The position numbers were made by a program, and so were the translations under genes. Shown here piece after piece: positions 1-8,268 of a stretch of DNA of 64,000 nt. Each line of letters begins with the position of its first letter. The first letter of the stretch is position 1. The stretch comes from Sphingobacterium spiritivorum ATCC 33861 (GTDB lineage Bacteria; Bacteroidota; Bacteroidia; Sphingobacteriales; Sphingobacteriaceae). Below the pieces are notes generated by a model. The model was not told the DNA's origin. It was given only the letters and a program-made list of their open reading frames with translations, and did no database searches. Location of the stretch: the NCBI RefSeq assembly GCF_000143765.1, contig NZ_GL379771.1, forward strand, positions 955,526-1,019,525. The letters run 5' to 3'.

Positions 1-2
1 GA

Positions 3-776
3 TTAAACATCAAAACTCCAAGAATTCAACTCCGGAATAGCATGATGTGCAGTCATGTCATATTGTGTAGGAACGACAGATACATATCCATGATTGAGAG
101 CATGTGCATCTGTATCTTCTCCCCGGTCTTCCAGTTGAAATTTGCCGGTAAGCCAGAAATAATCCCGGTTGTGCGGATCTACACGTTCATCAAACTCTTC
201 TACCCAGCGTGCTCCTGCCTGACGGCAGATCTTAATTCCTTTAATATCGTTTCCTTGCGGAAAATTGACGTTTAACAAGGTGTTCTTTGGCAATCCGTTG
301 TTGAGTACCTGTTGAGTTATACTCACTATATAAGGCCTGCAGGGATCAAAGTTAGCATCGTATGTAAAATCATCCAGAGAAAATCCGATAGAAGGGATAG
401 ATTCAATAGCCCCTTCAACCGCAGCCGACATTGTCCCGGAGTACAGAACATTAATAGAATTATTAAGGCCATGATTGATACCTGATACACAGATATCCGG
501 TTTCTTACCTTTGAAAATCTTATTTACGGCCAGTTTTACGCAATCTACAGGAGTTCCGGAACATTTGTACATTTCTACTCCTTCATAAAGGTTTACTTTA
601 TCCAGTCGTAGAGGTTTTCCTATAGTGATCGCATGTCCCATTCCCGATTGCGGGCTGTCAGGAGCGACGACGACCACATGTCCCAGTTTTTGCATTTCTT
701 CGATAAGCACCTTTATTCCCGGTGCTGTTATACCGTCATCGTTAACCACTAATATGGTTGGCTTCTTTTTTACCAT
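3..776 (-). CDS. surE: 5'/3'-nucleotidase SurE
   Basis: Metal-dependent survival-protein phosphatase that dephosphorylates nucleoside 5'- and 3'-monophosphates in the cytoplasm. The 257-residue protein has the SurE opening VVNDDGITAPG with the metal-binding DD pair at residues 13-14, then SPQSGMGHAIT, a SGINHG loop (the family's metal-binding Asn) and YSGTMSAAVEGA. The length is normal for SurE (about 250) and the stop codon lies just inside the window edge, so the gene is complete. It is followed on its own strand by the window boundary, so operon partners downstream cannot be seen. Identification by motif is firm. Confidence 0.95.
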   Translation of the reverse strand: MVKKKPTILVVNDDGITAPGIKVLIEEMQKLGHVVVVAPDSPQSGMGHAITIGKPLRLDKVNLYEGVEMYKCSGTPVDCVKLAVNKIFKGKKPDICVSGINHGLNNSINVLYSGTMSAAVEGAIESIPSIGFSLDDFTYDANFDPCRPYIVSITQQVLNNGLPKNTLLNVNFPQGNDIKGIKICRQAGARWVEEFDERVDPHNRDYFWLTGKFQLEDRGEDTDAHALNHGYVSVVPTQYDMTAHHAIPELNSWSFDV

Positions 777-802
777 ACTGCTAATTTAGAAAGAAAAAAA
801 GA

Positions 803-829
803 AAGCGCTAGCTAAATTAGCTAACGCTT
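803..829 (-). terminator. Terminator of the CsbD-like gene
   Basis: An imperfect hairpin (AAGCG-c-TAGCTAA / TTAGCTA-a-CGCTT) is followed on the minus strand by a T-rich run read from the A-rich stretch at 791-802. It lies 28 bp beyond the stop of the CsbD-like gene. Confidence 0.75.
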
Positions 830-856
830 AACGATCTTATTACAATAACTAAAGGA

Positions 857-1042
857 TTACAAACTGTTAAACCAGTTTTCTACTTCTTCCTTCGTTTTTC
901 CAGTTTTCTTTTGAATGCGGCCCAACAGTTCATCGGCTTTTCCTTCTTCGTACAACAAATCATCATCTGTCAAATCTGCATACGACTGTTTAACTTTACC
1001 TTTTAATTCGTTCCAACGGCCTTCCCATGTTAATTTACTCAT
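857..1042 (-). CDS. CsbD-like stress-response protein
   Basis: Small hydrophilic protein of 61 residues, [19 protein letters not shown]..., matching the CsbD family pattern (W-x-G-x-W-x-x-x-K-G-K-x-K...W-G/A-D-L-T-D-D-D). CsbD proteins are abundant general-stress proteins in other bacteria; their molecular activity is not known. The gene is monocistronic, with its own terminator. Unusually for this phylum it has a textbook ribosome binding site 6 bases before the ATG, which supports the start and suggests very strong translation. Confidence 0.88.
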   Translation of the reverse strand: MSKLTWEGRWNELKGKVKQSYADLTDDDLLYEEGKADELLGRIQKKTGKTKEEVENWFNSL

Positions 1043-1048
1043 CTTTTT

Positions 1049-1055
1049 CCTCCTT
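1049..1055 (-). promoter_or_regulatory. Strong Shine-Dalgarno sequence of the CsbD-like gene
   Basis: The minus strand reads AAGGAGG six bases upstream of the ATG at 1042, a full match to the anti-SD. Most genes in this window have no recognisable SD, as is usual in Bacteroidota. Confidence 0.75.
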
Positions 1056-1309
1056 TGTTTTAGTTTAAAAAATTTTGAGAATGTAATAAGATAACAACCT
1101 CAGCCCCCATTTTGTTTTGGAAGAAGGACTATTCTACAGCACTCTTCTTATAATCAGCTCTTTATATTTTACATTTATCTGCCCTTTAATCTTTATTTTT
1201 ACTTTCATAAATGATTGAAAACCTTTTCGTAGAATTATGTGTCAATCCCGTCTAAAACCGTTAATTTAGAAATTTATTCACCCCTCATTACGATTAAATT
1301 TTTTCTAAC

Positions 1310-2155
1310 ATGAAAACAATATTTGAATCCAGATACGCCATCGGTCCTCAGGAAAGCAAAACTCTTGACACCGCTGGTCTCAGAAAAAACTTTTTGATAG
1401 AAAAGCTCTTTGATGCAGATCAAATTCATTTTGTATATACACACTATGATCGTTATATGGCCGGAGGCGCAATGCCTGTATCCGGAAAAATCAAATTAGA
1501 TACGATTCCTGAATTATTGAAAGAAGAGTATTTTTTGAGTCGCCGTGAATTGGGTATTATCAATGTCGGTGGAAAAGGTTCGGTAGAGGTTGACGGAACG
1601 GTATATGAACTGGACTACAAAGAGGCGCTGTATATAGGAAAAGGAAATAAAGAGATTTTCTTTAGCAGTGAGGATGCTCAAAAACCAGCCAAATTCTATA
1701 TGAATTCCACGCCTGCACACCGTAGTTTCCCAACGAAAAAAGTAACGAAGGAAACGGCCATCAAAAAAGAACTGGGAACATTGGAAACAGCTAATCACCG
1801 TACCATTAATCAAATGTTACTGAATACGGTACTGGAAACTTGTCAGCTGCAGATGGGGATGACTGAGCTTCAGCCGGGCTCTGTCTGGAACACGATGCCG
1901 GCACATACACACGACCGCCGCATGGAAGTCTATTTTTACTTCGAAGTTCCTCAGGAGCAGTCGGTCTGTCATTTTATGGGACAACCGGATGAAACAAGAC
2001 ATATCTGGATGCAAAATGATCAGGCAGTAATATCTCCGCCATGGTCCATACATTCTGGCGCCGGGACAAGTAATTATACTTTTATCTGGGGAATGGCCGG
2101 TGAAAACCTGGACTATGATGATATGGACAAAGTGGCAATAAACGACTTAAAATAA
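1310..2155 (+). CDS. kduI: 5-dehydro-4-deoxy-D-glucuronate isomerase
   Basis: KduI converts 4-deoxy-L-threo-5-hexosulose uronate into 3-deoxy-D-glycero-2,5-hexodiulosonate, the step before KduD in pectin/uronate breakdown. The 281-residue length equals the family norm (about 278-280). The zinc-cupin motif is visible as HTHDRRMEVYFYF near residues 199-211, with the further ligand His in PPWSIHSGAG near 247. It opens a tight plus-strand operon: DUF4861 starts 6 bp after its stop and kduD follows. Cytoplasmic. Identification is strong both by sequence and by kduD nearby. Confidence 0.96.
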   Translation: MKTIFESRYAIGPQESKTLDTAGLRKNFLIEKLFDADQIHFVYTHYDRYMAGGAMPVSGKIKLDTIPELLKEEYFLSRRELGIINVGGKGSVEVDGTVYELDYKEALYIGKGNKEIFFSSEDAQKPAKFYMNSTPAHRSFPTKKVTKETAIKKELGTLETANHRTINQMLLNTVLETCQLQMGMTELQPGSVWNTMPAHTHDRRMEVYFYFEVPQEQSVCHFMGQPDETRHIWMQNDQAVISPPWSIHSGAGTSNYTFIWGMAGENLDYDDMDKVAINDLK

Positions 2156-2161
2156 ATAAAG

Positions 2162-3277
2162 ATGAAAAAGACATTTATAGCTGCTTTCGTAGCTCTTGCT
2201 CTTGCACACTCTTTATCCGCACAGCAAAAAATTGTTGTTAAAAATCCGGGTAATCATTCGCGTCATGAACTGATAAGTATCCCTTATTCATCGTTTACGA
2301 AGCATTTTAAAGTTGATTCCGTATTTACAATTGTCAATGCAGCTGACGGTTCGGAAGTTGCACACCAACTTGAAAAGCTGGGACAGTCTTTTCCGCAGAA
2401 TGTTCTGGTGGAAGTCAATGTAGCTGAACAACAGGAACTGACTTTAACGGTAAAACCTCAAAAAGGGACTGCTTTTCAGGTACGGACCTATGCCCGCTAT
2501 GTCCCTGAACGTAAGGATGATTTTGCCTGGGAAAATGATATTGCAGCATACAGAGCCTATGGCAAAGCTTTAGAAGGTACAAGTGAAGATGCACAGGGGT
2601 TTGATTTTTGGTCTAAAAGAACATCTGAACTGGTTATTGATGAATGGTACAAAACGGGTGATTACCATGCCGATCACGGTAAAGGCCTGGACTATTATTC
2701 AGTAGGTCAGACTTTAGGTGTCGGTGATCTGGCCTTATTTGTCAATGGAAGCATAAAGTTTACCAAACATTACCGCAAGTTTGAAGTATTGGACAATGGC
2801 CCTATCCGATCGACATTCAGATTGATCTTCGAACCTCAGGAAATAGAAGGTAATACAATTGAACTCTCCAAAACAATATCTATTGATGCGGGTTCTCAGC
2901 TCAATAAAATACAGGTAGAGCTGAAAAACAATAAGAAATCTTCTACAGATGTTGTAATAGGACTATCCCGTAGAGGTGAAGAAAAACCAGCTTATCAATT
3001 TGCAGACAACAGTCTTGCGTATTGGGAACCGACACTAGCTGATAAGGGAACTACCGGCACAGCTGTATTGTTTGGAAAAGATAAAATAACGTTAGATACT
3101 ACAGACCCTAAACAGTTTCTGGTGCACACGACTATCCCCGGGAATAAGAAATTTGTTTATTATAACGGTGCTGCCTGGGATAGAGCCGGAAAAATCACAA
3201 CTGCACAGGAATGGTTTGATTATGTAAAACAGCAACAACAAAATATCAGCAAACCGCTCAAGGTTACACTGAAATAA
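2162..3277 (+). CDS. Secreted DUF4861 protein, pectin-operon associated
   Basis: 371-residue protein with an N-terminal signal peptide (MKKTFIAAFVALALAHSLSAQQ, cleavage predicted after SLSA), so probably periplasmic. The body (KNPGNHSRHELISIPYSSF..., later ARYVPERKDDFAWENDIAAYRAYG, DYYSVGQTLGVGDLALF) fits DUF4861, a family often found in polysaccharide utilisation loci beside pectate or rhamnogalacturonan enzymes. No catalytic mechanism can be assigned from sequence alone. Being sandwiched between kduI and kduD suggests a role in handling pectin-derived oligosaccharides; that function is inference. Confidence 0.82.
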   Translation: MKKTFIAAFVALALAHSLSAQQKIVVKNPGNHSRHELISIPYSSFTKHFKVDSVFTIVNAADGSEVAHQLEKLGQSFPQNVLVEVNVAEQQELTLTVKPQKGTAFQVRTYARYVPERKDDFAWENDIAAYRAYGKALEGTSEDAQGFDFWSKRTSELVIDEWYKTGDYHADHGKGLDYYSVGQTLGVGDLALFVNGSIKFTKHYRKFEVLDNGPIRSTFRLIFEPQEIEGNTIELSKTISIDAGSQLNKIQVELKNNKKSSTDVVIGLSRRGEEKPAYQFADNSLAYWEPTLADKGTTGTAVLFGKDKITLDTTDPKQFLVHTTIPGNKKFVYYNGAAWDRAGKITTAQEWFDYVKQQQQNISKPLKVTLK

Positions 3278-3328
3278 TTGTACTAAAAGAAGAGTTATCA
3301 GCATACAACTTTTAAAGATAAATATACT

Positions 3329-4099
3329 ATGTCTATAACCCAAATGTTTGACCTGACAGGGAAAACAGCTCTCGTAACGGGCTGTAAAAGAGGTATCGGA
3401 AAAGCCATAGCCGAAGCACTTGCTGAGGCCGGAGCAGATATTATTGGTGTATCTGCATCCTTAGAACTGCAGGACTCTGCGGTAGAAAAATCCGTTAAAG
3501 CTATCGGAAGAAAATTCAGCGCATATCAGGCAGATTTTTCGGACAGAAAAGACCTGTATGCTTTTATTGAAAAGGTCAAAGCAGAACATCCGCAGATTGA
3601 TATTCTTTTTAATAATGCCGGTAATATTCTGCGAAAACCTGTCGCGGAACATCCAGACGAATACTGGGATCAGATTATCGAAATCAATCAAAATGCACAA
3701 TTTATACTGACCCGCGAAATAGGGAAAGAGATGATCGCCAGAGGATCCGGCAAAATTGTATTTACAGCCTCTCTGCTAACATTCCAGGGGGGAATCAATG
3801 TTCCGGGATACGCCGCTTCAAAAGGAGCCATAGGTTCTCTTGTAAAAGCTTTCTCCAATGAATGGGCTTCCAAAGGTGTCAATGTAAATGCATTTGCTCC
3901 GGGATATATTGCAACGGACAATACGGAAGCACTCCGTGATGATCCTGAAAGATCAAAATCTATATTAGATCGTATTCCCGCAGGAAGATGGGGACAACCG
4001 GAAGATTTTAAAGGTCCTGCCGTTTTCTTAGCTTCTCAGGCATCTGACTATGTACACGGTACCATTCTTACCGTTGATGGCGGATGGATGGGAAGATAA
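3329..4099 (+). CDS. kduD: 2-dehydro-3-deoxy-D-gluconate 5-dehydrogenase (SDR)
   Basis: Short-chain dehydrogenase of 256 residues that reduces 3-deoxy-D-glycero-2,5-hexodiulosonate to 2-keto-3-deoxygluconate using NAD(P)H. Visible are the TGCKRGIG cofactor loop (residues 17-24), NNAG near 95, the catalytic Ser in FTASLLTFQGG and the YAASK Tyr/Lys pair near 160. It closes the kduI operon and ends in a hairpin terminator. No KDG kinase or transporter is present beside it, so the remaining pathway must be elsewhere. A generic gluconate dehydrogenase is the alternative, but kduI next door favours KduD. Confidence 0.92.
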   Translation: MSITQMFDLTGKTALVTGCKRGIGKAIAEALAEAGADIIGVSASLELQDSAVEKSVKAIGRKFSAYQADFSDRKDLYAFIEKVKAEHPQIDILFNNAGNILRKPVAEHPDEYWDQIIEINQNAQFILTREIGKEMIARGSGKIVFTASLLTFQGGINVPGYAASKGAIGSLVKAFSNEWASKGVNVNAFAPGYIATDNTEALRDDPERSKSILDRIPAGRWGQPEDFKGPAVFLASQASDYVHGTILTVDGGWMGR

Positions 4100-4108
4100 T
4101 CTCAGTAT

Positions 4109-4146
4109 AAAATAAATGGCTTCCCTTTTCGGAAGCCATTTATTTT
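4109..4146. terminator. Bidirectional terminator between kduD and exbD-like gene
   Basis: A 15-bp stem, AAATAAATGGCTTCC with GGAAGCCATTTATTT, with a 5-nt loop. A-rich and T-rich flanks lie on both sides, between two convergent genes. Confidence 0.85.
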
Positions 4147-4165
4147 ACAGTTTGTATCCTACCCA

Positions 4166-4690
4166 TTAGAGCATTTCCTTTTCTTTTGCTGACATCTTTG
4201 TAATCATAAAACGCCTGACATCTGCTATCTGGATCTCATCCAGAACATCTACCAGATTTTTTGTCACAGACTCATTTCCGGGCTTGATCAGCACGATCAT
4301 ATCCTGTCCGCCTGTACTTTGGAAAACCTCCTTTCTTAGATTTATCAAAAGCTCTCTCAGTCCCAGTTTACCATATGAAACCTTCAAAGGCCTGCTCTTT
4401 GGATGCTGATCAGCACCTTTATAATAGGTGATCTCATTATTATCTCCCAATAAAAGATTAATTGTGCGATCCTCATTAATCAATACCGGCTCTGTAATTG
4501 GTCCCTTATCCGGCATAGCAACAGCCAGATTATTTGGAGTATTCAATGATGTGGTCAGCATGAAGAATGTAATCAGTAAAAATGCCAGATCTACCATAGC
4601 CGTCAGATCTACTTTGGGCATTGCCCTTGATCTGATACTTCTCCGCTCCTTTTTACCGGTGTTCTGTTGTTTAAGACTTAGCTCTGCCAT
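4166..4690 (-). CDS. ExbD/TolR-family biopolymer transport protein
   Basis: 174-residue inner-membrane protein of the ExbD/TolR type, the peptidoglycan-binding partner of the ExbB proton channel that energises TonB. The N-terminus is basic (GKKERRSIRSRAMPKV), followed by one membrane helix (DLTAMVDLAFLLITFFML, about residues 28-47) that carries the conserved Asp, then a periplasmic domain with VLIKPGNESVTKNLVDVLDEI. No exbB or tonB lies beside it, so it stands alone here. The second, variant ExbD of Bacteroidota often looks like this. Confidence 0.88.
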   Translation of the reverse strand: MAELSLKQQNTGKKERRSIRSRAMPKVDLTAMVDLAFLLITFFMLTTSLNTPNNLAVAMPDKGPITEPVLINEDRTINLLLGDNNEITYYKGADQHPKSRPLKVSYGKLGLRELLINLRKEVFQSTGGQDMIVLIKPGNESVTKNLVDVLDEIQIADVRRFMITKMSAKEKEML

Positions 4691-4792
4691 GACCTTTGAG
4701 TTTAAAAGTTAAATAATGGTTATTTAACTTTAGGATGCTTTAAAATCGACCATTCCATAAAACAGGGAGACTAAATCTTTCAGCTGAGGCAA

Positions 4793-4820
4793 TAAAAAAG
4801 CCCATCTGGGTAGATGGGCT
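4793..4820 (-). terminator. Terminator of the nadD-gmk-yicC operon
   Basis: The stem AGCCCATC / GATGGGCT with a 6-nt loop is followed on the minus strand by TTTTTTATT. It lies 9 bp past the nadD stop. Confidence 0.88.
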
Positions 4821-4828
4821 ATGTTTTT

Positions 4829-5407
4829 CTATTTTGAATAAAGACCTTTTTTGTCAATAAATTCTATAACCTTATCCGGTGTGAAAAATTTAATATCCTT
4901 CCCTTCCAGAATAGCCTTTCGTAAAAATGTAGAAGACAATTCCATTAATGGGGTATCGGTAAGGGTTATAGAAGGATGATCTTTCATATCGCCGGAATTA
5001 TATCCTGGCCGGGGGTATACATAGATATGATAATCCCGCAGAATAATATCAATATTCTTCCATTTCTGGAGAGATTCCAGATTATCCTGTCCCATAATAA
5101 GATGAAACTGCTTATCCGGATATTTTTCGGATAAGTGTACAAGCGTATCTATAGTATAGGATGGTACAGGAAGATTAAACTCAATATTACTGCATCTTAG
5201 GTTTTCCGTATCCTCGATAGCCATATTCACCATCTCCAGACGATCATAGGGATCTGCCAAAGAAGCTTTCTTTTTAAAAGGATTCTGAGGCGATACCACA
5301 AACCATACTTCATCCAGAGCAGTATGATTAGCCATATAATTGGCAATAATCAAATGCCCTATATGTACCGGATTGAAAGACCCAAAGAAAAGCCCAACCT
5401 TCTTCAT
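4829..5407 (-). CDS. nadD: Nicotinate-nucleotide adenylyltransferase
   Basis: NadD adenylates nicotinate mononucleotide to deamido-NAD. The 192-residue protein begins MKKVGLFFGSFNPVHIGHLIIANYM with the nucleotidyltransferase HIGH signature at residues 15-18 and ends with the SSTFLRKAI version of the ISSTxIR motif. It is the last gene of the yicC-gmk-nadD operon (13 bp after gmk). The window also has nadA and nadB, so three steps of NAD biosynthesis are encoded here, although not together. Confidence 0.95.
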   Translation of the reverse strand: MKKVGLFFGSFNPVHIGHLIIANYMANHTALDEVWFVVSPQNPFKKKASLADPYDRLEMVNMAIEDTENLRCSNIEFNLPVPSYTIDTLVHLSEKYPDKQFHLIMGQDNLESLQKWKNIDIILRDYHIYVYPRPGYNSGDMKDHPSITLTDTPLMELSSTFLRKAILEGKDIKFFTPDKVIEFIDKKGLYSK

Positions 5408-5420
5408 CGCAGACCCTTAC

Positions 5421-5993
5421 TTAATCTTTATCGATAAAATCTAACAATAATTTTTCTGCTTCAGCACATGCCGTATCCAGATCGTAATTTTTGAGGATGA
5501 CATCAAACCGATCCGCAAAAGACAACTCATGTTCGGCTTTTGCAAAACGCTCTTTTAGCTTATCTTCGCTATCAGTGCCACGACCTCTTAACCGATCTTT
5601 CAACACTTCCAGAGAAGGTGGTTGTACAAATATAGAAAGTGCCTGATCCGGAAATTTGGATCGCAGCCGCAAACCGCCGACTACATCTATATCAAATATA
5701 ACGTGCTTCCCTTTTTCCCAGATACGTTCTACCTCTGAACGAAGTGTACCGTAAAATGTACCCGAATAAACTTCTTCAAACTCAATGAATTCCTGTTTTG
5801 CGATTTTATGCAAAAATTCATCTTTCGAAATAAAATAGTAATCTTTTCCATCCACTTCCTCTCCGCGTGGTTCACGGGTGCTGGCAGAAATCGAAAACTC
5901 TATTTTATCCGGATATTTATTTAATAAGTGTCTTACTATGGTTGTTTTTCCTGCTCCTGATGGTGCAGAAAAAATAATTAATTTACCTTTCAT
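5421..5993 (-). CDS. gmk: Guanylate kinase
   Basis: Phosphorylates GMP to GDP in the cytoplasm. The 190-residue protein carries the P-loop SAPSGAGKTT (residues 9-18), the GMP-binding STREPRGEEVDGKDYYF segment and the GRGTDSEDKLKERFAKAEHEL lid. Length is typical (about 190-205). It starts 4 bp after the yicC stop and so is co-transcribed with it; the yicC-gmk-nadD order is a familiar Bacteroidota arrangement. Confidence 0.96.
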   Translation of the reverse strand: MKGKLIIFSAPSGAGKTTIVRHLLNKYPDKIEFSISASTREPRGEEVDGKDYYFISKDEFLHKIAKQEFIEFEEVYSGTFYGTLRSEVERIWEKGKHVIFDIDVVGGLRLRSKFPDQALSIFVQPPSLEVLKDRLRGRGTDSEDKLKERFAKAEHELSFADRFDVILKNYDLDTACAEAEKLLLDFIDKD

Positions 5994-5997
5994 GCGG

Positions 5998-6873
5998 CTA
6001 TAAAACGTTTAGCAACTGTTCTTTAATTTTTTCTAATTCCTCTTTCATACGGACTACAATCTGCTGTATCTCCGCATTATTCGCTTTTGATCCTAAAGTA
6101 TTGATTTCTCTTCCCATCTCCTGAGAGATAAAACCAAGTTTCTTACCATTCGAATCAGGCGCATTCAATGCTTCAAAAAAATAGTTACAATGACTGCGTA
6201 AGCGGACTTTCTCTTCCGTGATATCCAGTTTATCTATATAATAAATCAGCTCTTGTTCAAACCTGTTCTTATCGATATTCTCTTTGCCGACTACTTCATC
6301 CATATACTGACTGATCCGTTCTCTTATTAACGGAATACGGGAAGTTTCTTTTGCTTCTACTGAAGTCAGGTAATCCAGGATAAACTGCACACGCTGTTCC
6401 AGATCATTCCGCAATACTACTCCTTCCTTTTCACGGAATATATTAAACTGATTTACGGCTTCTTTAAATGCAGCCATCAATATACTGCCTTCTTCTTCAT
6501 CAACCGTATCATCATTATTAGTCACCACTTCGGGCATATCCAAAGCCAAAGCAAACAAGGAAGCTTGATTATCACCAAGTTCTAAAGCGATGTCCTGAAG
6601 TTGTTTGTAATATTTTTTTAAGAGAGCAGCATTAATATTTGAGGCTTTTGCTGTCTGATCGGTATACTCAACGTTTACCATCACGTTGACTTTCCCTCTT
6701 TCAATAAGCTTACCACATTCTCCGCGAAGGGTCAGCTCTTTATCAGAAACCGCCTTTGGAAGACGGATATTAAGCTCTAAGAATTTTGAATTGAGGGATT
6801 TTATTTCAACACTATACTTAACCTTTTCATTGTCATGAGTGCCAATACCATACCCGGTCATTGATTTTATCAT
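5998..6873 (-). CDS. YicC/YloC-family endoribonuclease
   Basis: Family of endoribonucleases implicated in RNA turnover in E. coli (YicC) and Bacillus (YloC). Begins MIKSMTGYG, the standard family start, and ends with the DUF1732 signature (KLGFISQEMGREINTLGSKANNAEIQ...VVRMKEELEKIKEQLLN). The length, 291 residues, is normal. I take the ATG at 6873 because the TTG two codons earlier is part of the promoter -7 element TACCTTTG, which ends 3 nt before this ATG; the mRNA may therefore be leaderless. First gene of the operon with gmk and nadD. Confidence 0.92.
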   Translation of the reverse strand: MIKSMTGYGIGTHDNEKVKYSVEIKSLNSKFLELNIRLPKAVSDKELTLRGECGKLIERGKVNVMVNVEYTDQTAKASNINAALLKKYYKQLQDIALELGDNQASLFALALDMPEVVTNNDDTVDEEEGSILMAAFKEAVNQFNIFREKEGVVLRNDLEQRVQFILDYLTSVEAKETSRIPLIRERISQYMDEVVGKENIDKNRFEQELIYYIDKLDITEEKVRLRSHCNYFFEALNAPDSNGKKLGFISQEMGREINTLGSKANNAEIQQIVVRMKEELEKIKEQLLNVL

Positions 6874-6876
6874 ATG

Positions 6877-6884
6877 CAAAGGTA
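6877..6884 (-). promoter_or_regulatory. -7 promoter element of yicC
   Basis: The minus strand reads TACCTTTG, matching the Bacteroidota TAnnTTTG element, ending 3 nt before the yicC ATG. The -33 region is only T-rich, without a clear TTTG. Confidence 0.55.
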
Positions 6885-6886
6885 TG

Positions 6887-6914
6887 AAAAGTAAAAAATA
6901 AAAAGTAAAAAATA
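6887..6914. repeat. Two-copy 14-bp tandem repeat upstream of yicC
   Basis: AAAAGTAAAAAATA occurs twice in exact tandem (6887-6900 and 6901-6914), immediately upstream of the yicC -7 element and covering its expected -33 region. Confidence 0.8.
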
Positions 6915-6953
6915 AACCGGTGAAAGTGAGCTTTATAGAAGATAATGCAATTA

Positions 6954-7532
6954 TTACCAGTCATGCTTTGCGATTATTACACAGAGATAGCTTTTATAAG
7001 TCGCTCCCGAAGGGATCCTGACATATCCTATACCTATATCCTGAAGGGATCCGTTCCATTTATCCATACCTAGCAAATGCTTACGGTGCATAAAACCGGG
7101 TGATCCCTTTCCGATGATCAGCGCTCTTATTCCTTCTACTGCAGAAGGATGATTTGCAGCTATAGACTCAAAATTATTTGCCTTTACATTCTTTAACCAA
7201 TCTTTGTTTAAAGTATATCCTCCGTCTGCAATCTGTACATTCACACCTACACCATCAGGTGTAATGTGGTCAAAATAATCTCTTTTGGCCATATCATAGG
7301 CTCTTTCTTCTGCAACTTTAGCTAATTGCTTATTCCAGACCAATGCTTTCCGGGTTACATTTTGTATATCGGATATTCCCAGTTGCTTTCTGTATTTAGA
7401 AGGATTACTACGTATATCATTAAGTAATACATACGCATCTTTCGCTTCATCTCTTTCTGTGGTAATACGTTGTGCTTGTGCAACATGAGCAACCAGCGAA
7501 AAAATCGCTGCAATCAGATATTTCATAGACAT
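6954..7532 (-). CDS. Secreted CAP (SCP/PR-1-like) domain protein
   Basis: 192-residue protein with a signal peptide (MSMKYLIAAIFSLVAHVAQAQ) and one CAP domain resembling the YkwD group. Visible are VLLNDIRSNPSKYRKQLG, the WNKQLAKVAEERAYDMAKRDYFDHITPDG segment with the cavity His, and FMHRKHLLG near residue 155. The usual second motif (ENI) reads FESIA here. Extracytoplasmic; the function of bacterial CAP proteins is generally unknown. It is followed 75 bp downstream by yicC on the same strand. Domain call is good, role unassigned. Confidence 0.85.
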   Translation of the reverse strand: MSMKYLIAAIFSLVAHVAQAQRITTERDEAKDAYVLLNDIRSNPSKYRKQLGISDIQNVTRKALVWNKQLAKVAEERAYDMAKRDYFDHITPDGVGVNVQIADGGYTLNKDWLKNVKANNFESIAANHPSAVEGIRALIIGKGSPGFMHRKHLLGMDKWNGSLQDIGIGYVRIPSGATYKSYLCVIIAKHDW

Positions 7533-7585
7533 ATTTTATAATGAAGACTGAAGAGTCAGACAAAAGTTTAATCTATAAACGTTGC

Positions 7586-8224
7586 TTATTTGCTTTTATT
7601 TCTGACAATCTCTATAATCGGAGGAATAACCGATATAGCTATAATAAGCAAAATAACGAGAGAAAAGTTCTCCTGTATAATGGAAATCTGACCAAAGAAA
7701 TAACCGGTCAAAAGAAAAAGAGACACCCACAATACTCCCCCGATTATATTATAGGATCCAAAACGCGAATATGGCATCTTGCCCACACCAGCAATAAAAG
7801 GAGCAAATGTCCTTACAATAGGTACAAAACGAGCATATATTATCGTTTTAACACCGTATTTCTCATAAAATTGCTCTGTTTTTAATAAATAGGAAGGCTT
7901 AAAAATTTTAGAATCAGGTTTGAATAATCGCTTACCAAAGTATTTGCCTATTTCATAATTTACAAAATCACCAAGTACAGCCGCAGTTATCAGCAACACC
8001 AGCATAATCCATACGGACAACTGACTTTCCTGCTTGGCTAAAATAGCTCCAGTCGCAAACAATACCGAATCTCCGGGTAAGAAAGGGGTTACAACCAGAC
8101 CTGTTTCTGCAAAAATAATGACAAACAGTATAAGATATGTCCATGTATGGTAATCATTGACAATATCTACCATATGCCGATCTATATGTCGTATAAAATC
8201 AAAAAGCTGTGCAATCAGATCCAT
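7586..8224 (-). CDS. DedA-family membrane protein (copy 1)
   Basis: 212-residue polytopic inner-membrane protein of the DedA/SNARE-associated (VTT) family, proposed lipid carriers or scramblases linked to membrane potential. Shows the hallmark FAETGLVVTPFLPGDSVLFATGAILA near residue 38, GDFVNYEIGKYFGKRLF, and the FYEKYGVKTIIYARFVPIVRTFAPFIAGVG segment with the conserved arginines. It is a close paralogue of the next gene upstream (8257-8907), from which it is separated by a terminator-like hairpin. Confidence 0.93.
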   Translation of the reverse strand: MDLIAQLFDFIRHIDRHMVDIVNDYHTWTYLILFVIIFAETGLVVTPFLPGDSVLFATGAILAKQESQLSVWIMLVLLITAAVLGDFVNYEIGKYFGKRLFKPDSKIFKPSYLLKTEQFYEKYGVKTIIYARFVPIVRTFAPFIAGVGKMPYSRFGSYNIIGGVLWVSLFLLTGYFFGQISIIQENFSLVILLIIAISVIPPIIEIVRNKSK

Positions 8225-8246
8225 AGCAATACGTATAGTACAAAAA

Positions 8247-8268
8247 AAGGAAGCTTTTAGGCTTCCTT
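8247..8268 (-). terminator. Terminator between the two dedA genes
   Basis: The stem AAGGAAGC / GCTTCCTT with a 6-nt loop is followed on the minus strand by seven T residues. It overlaps the last codons of the upstream DedA gene, suggesting the two copies are at least partly separate transcription units. Confidence 0.7.
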
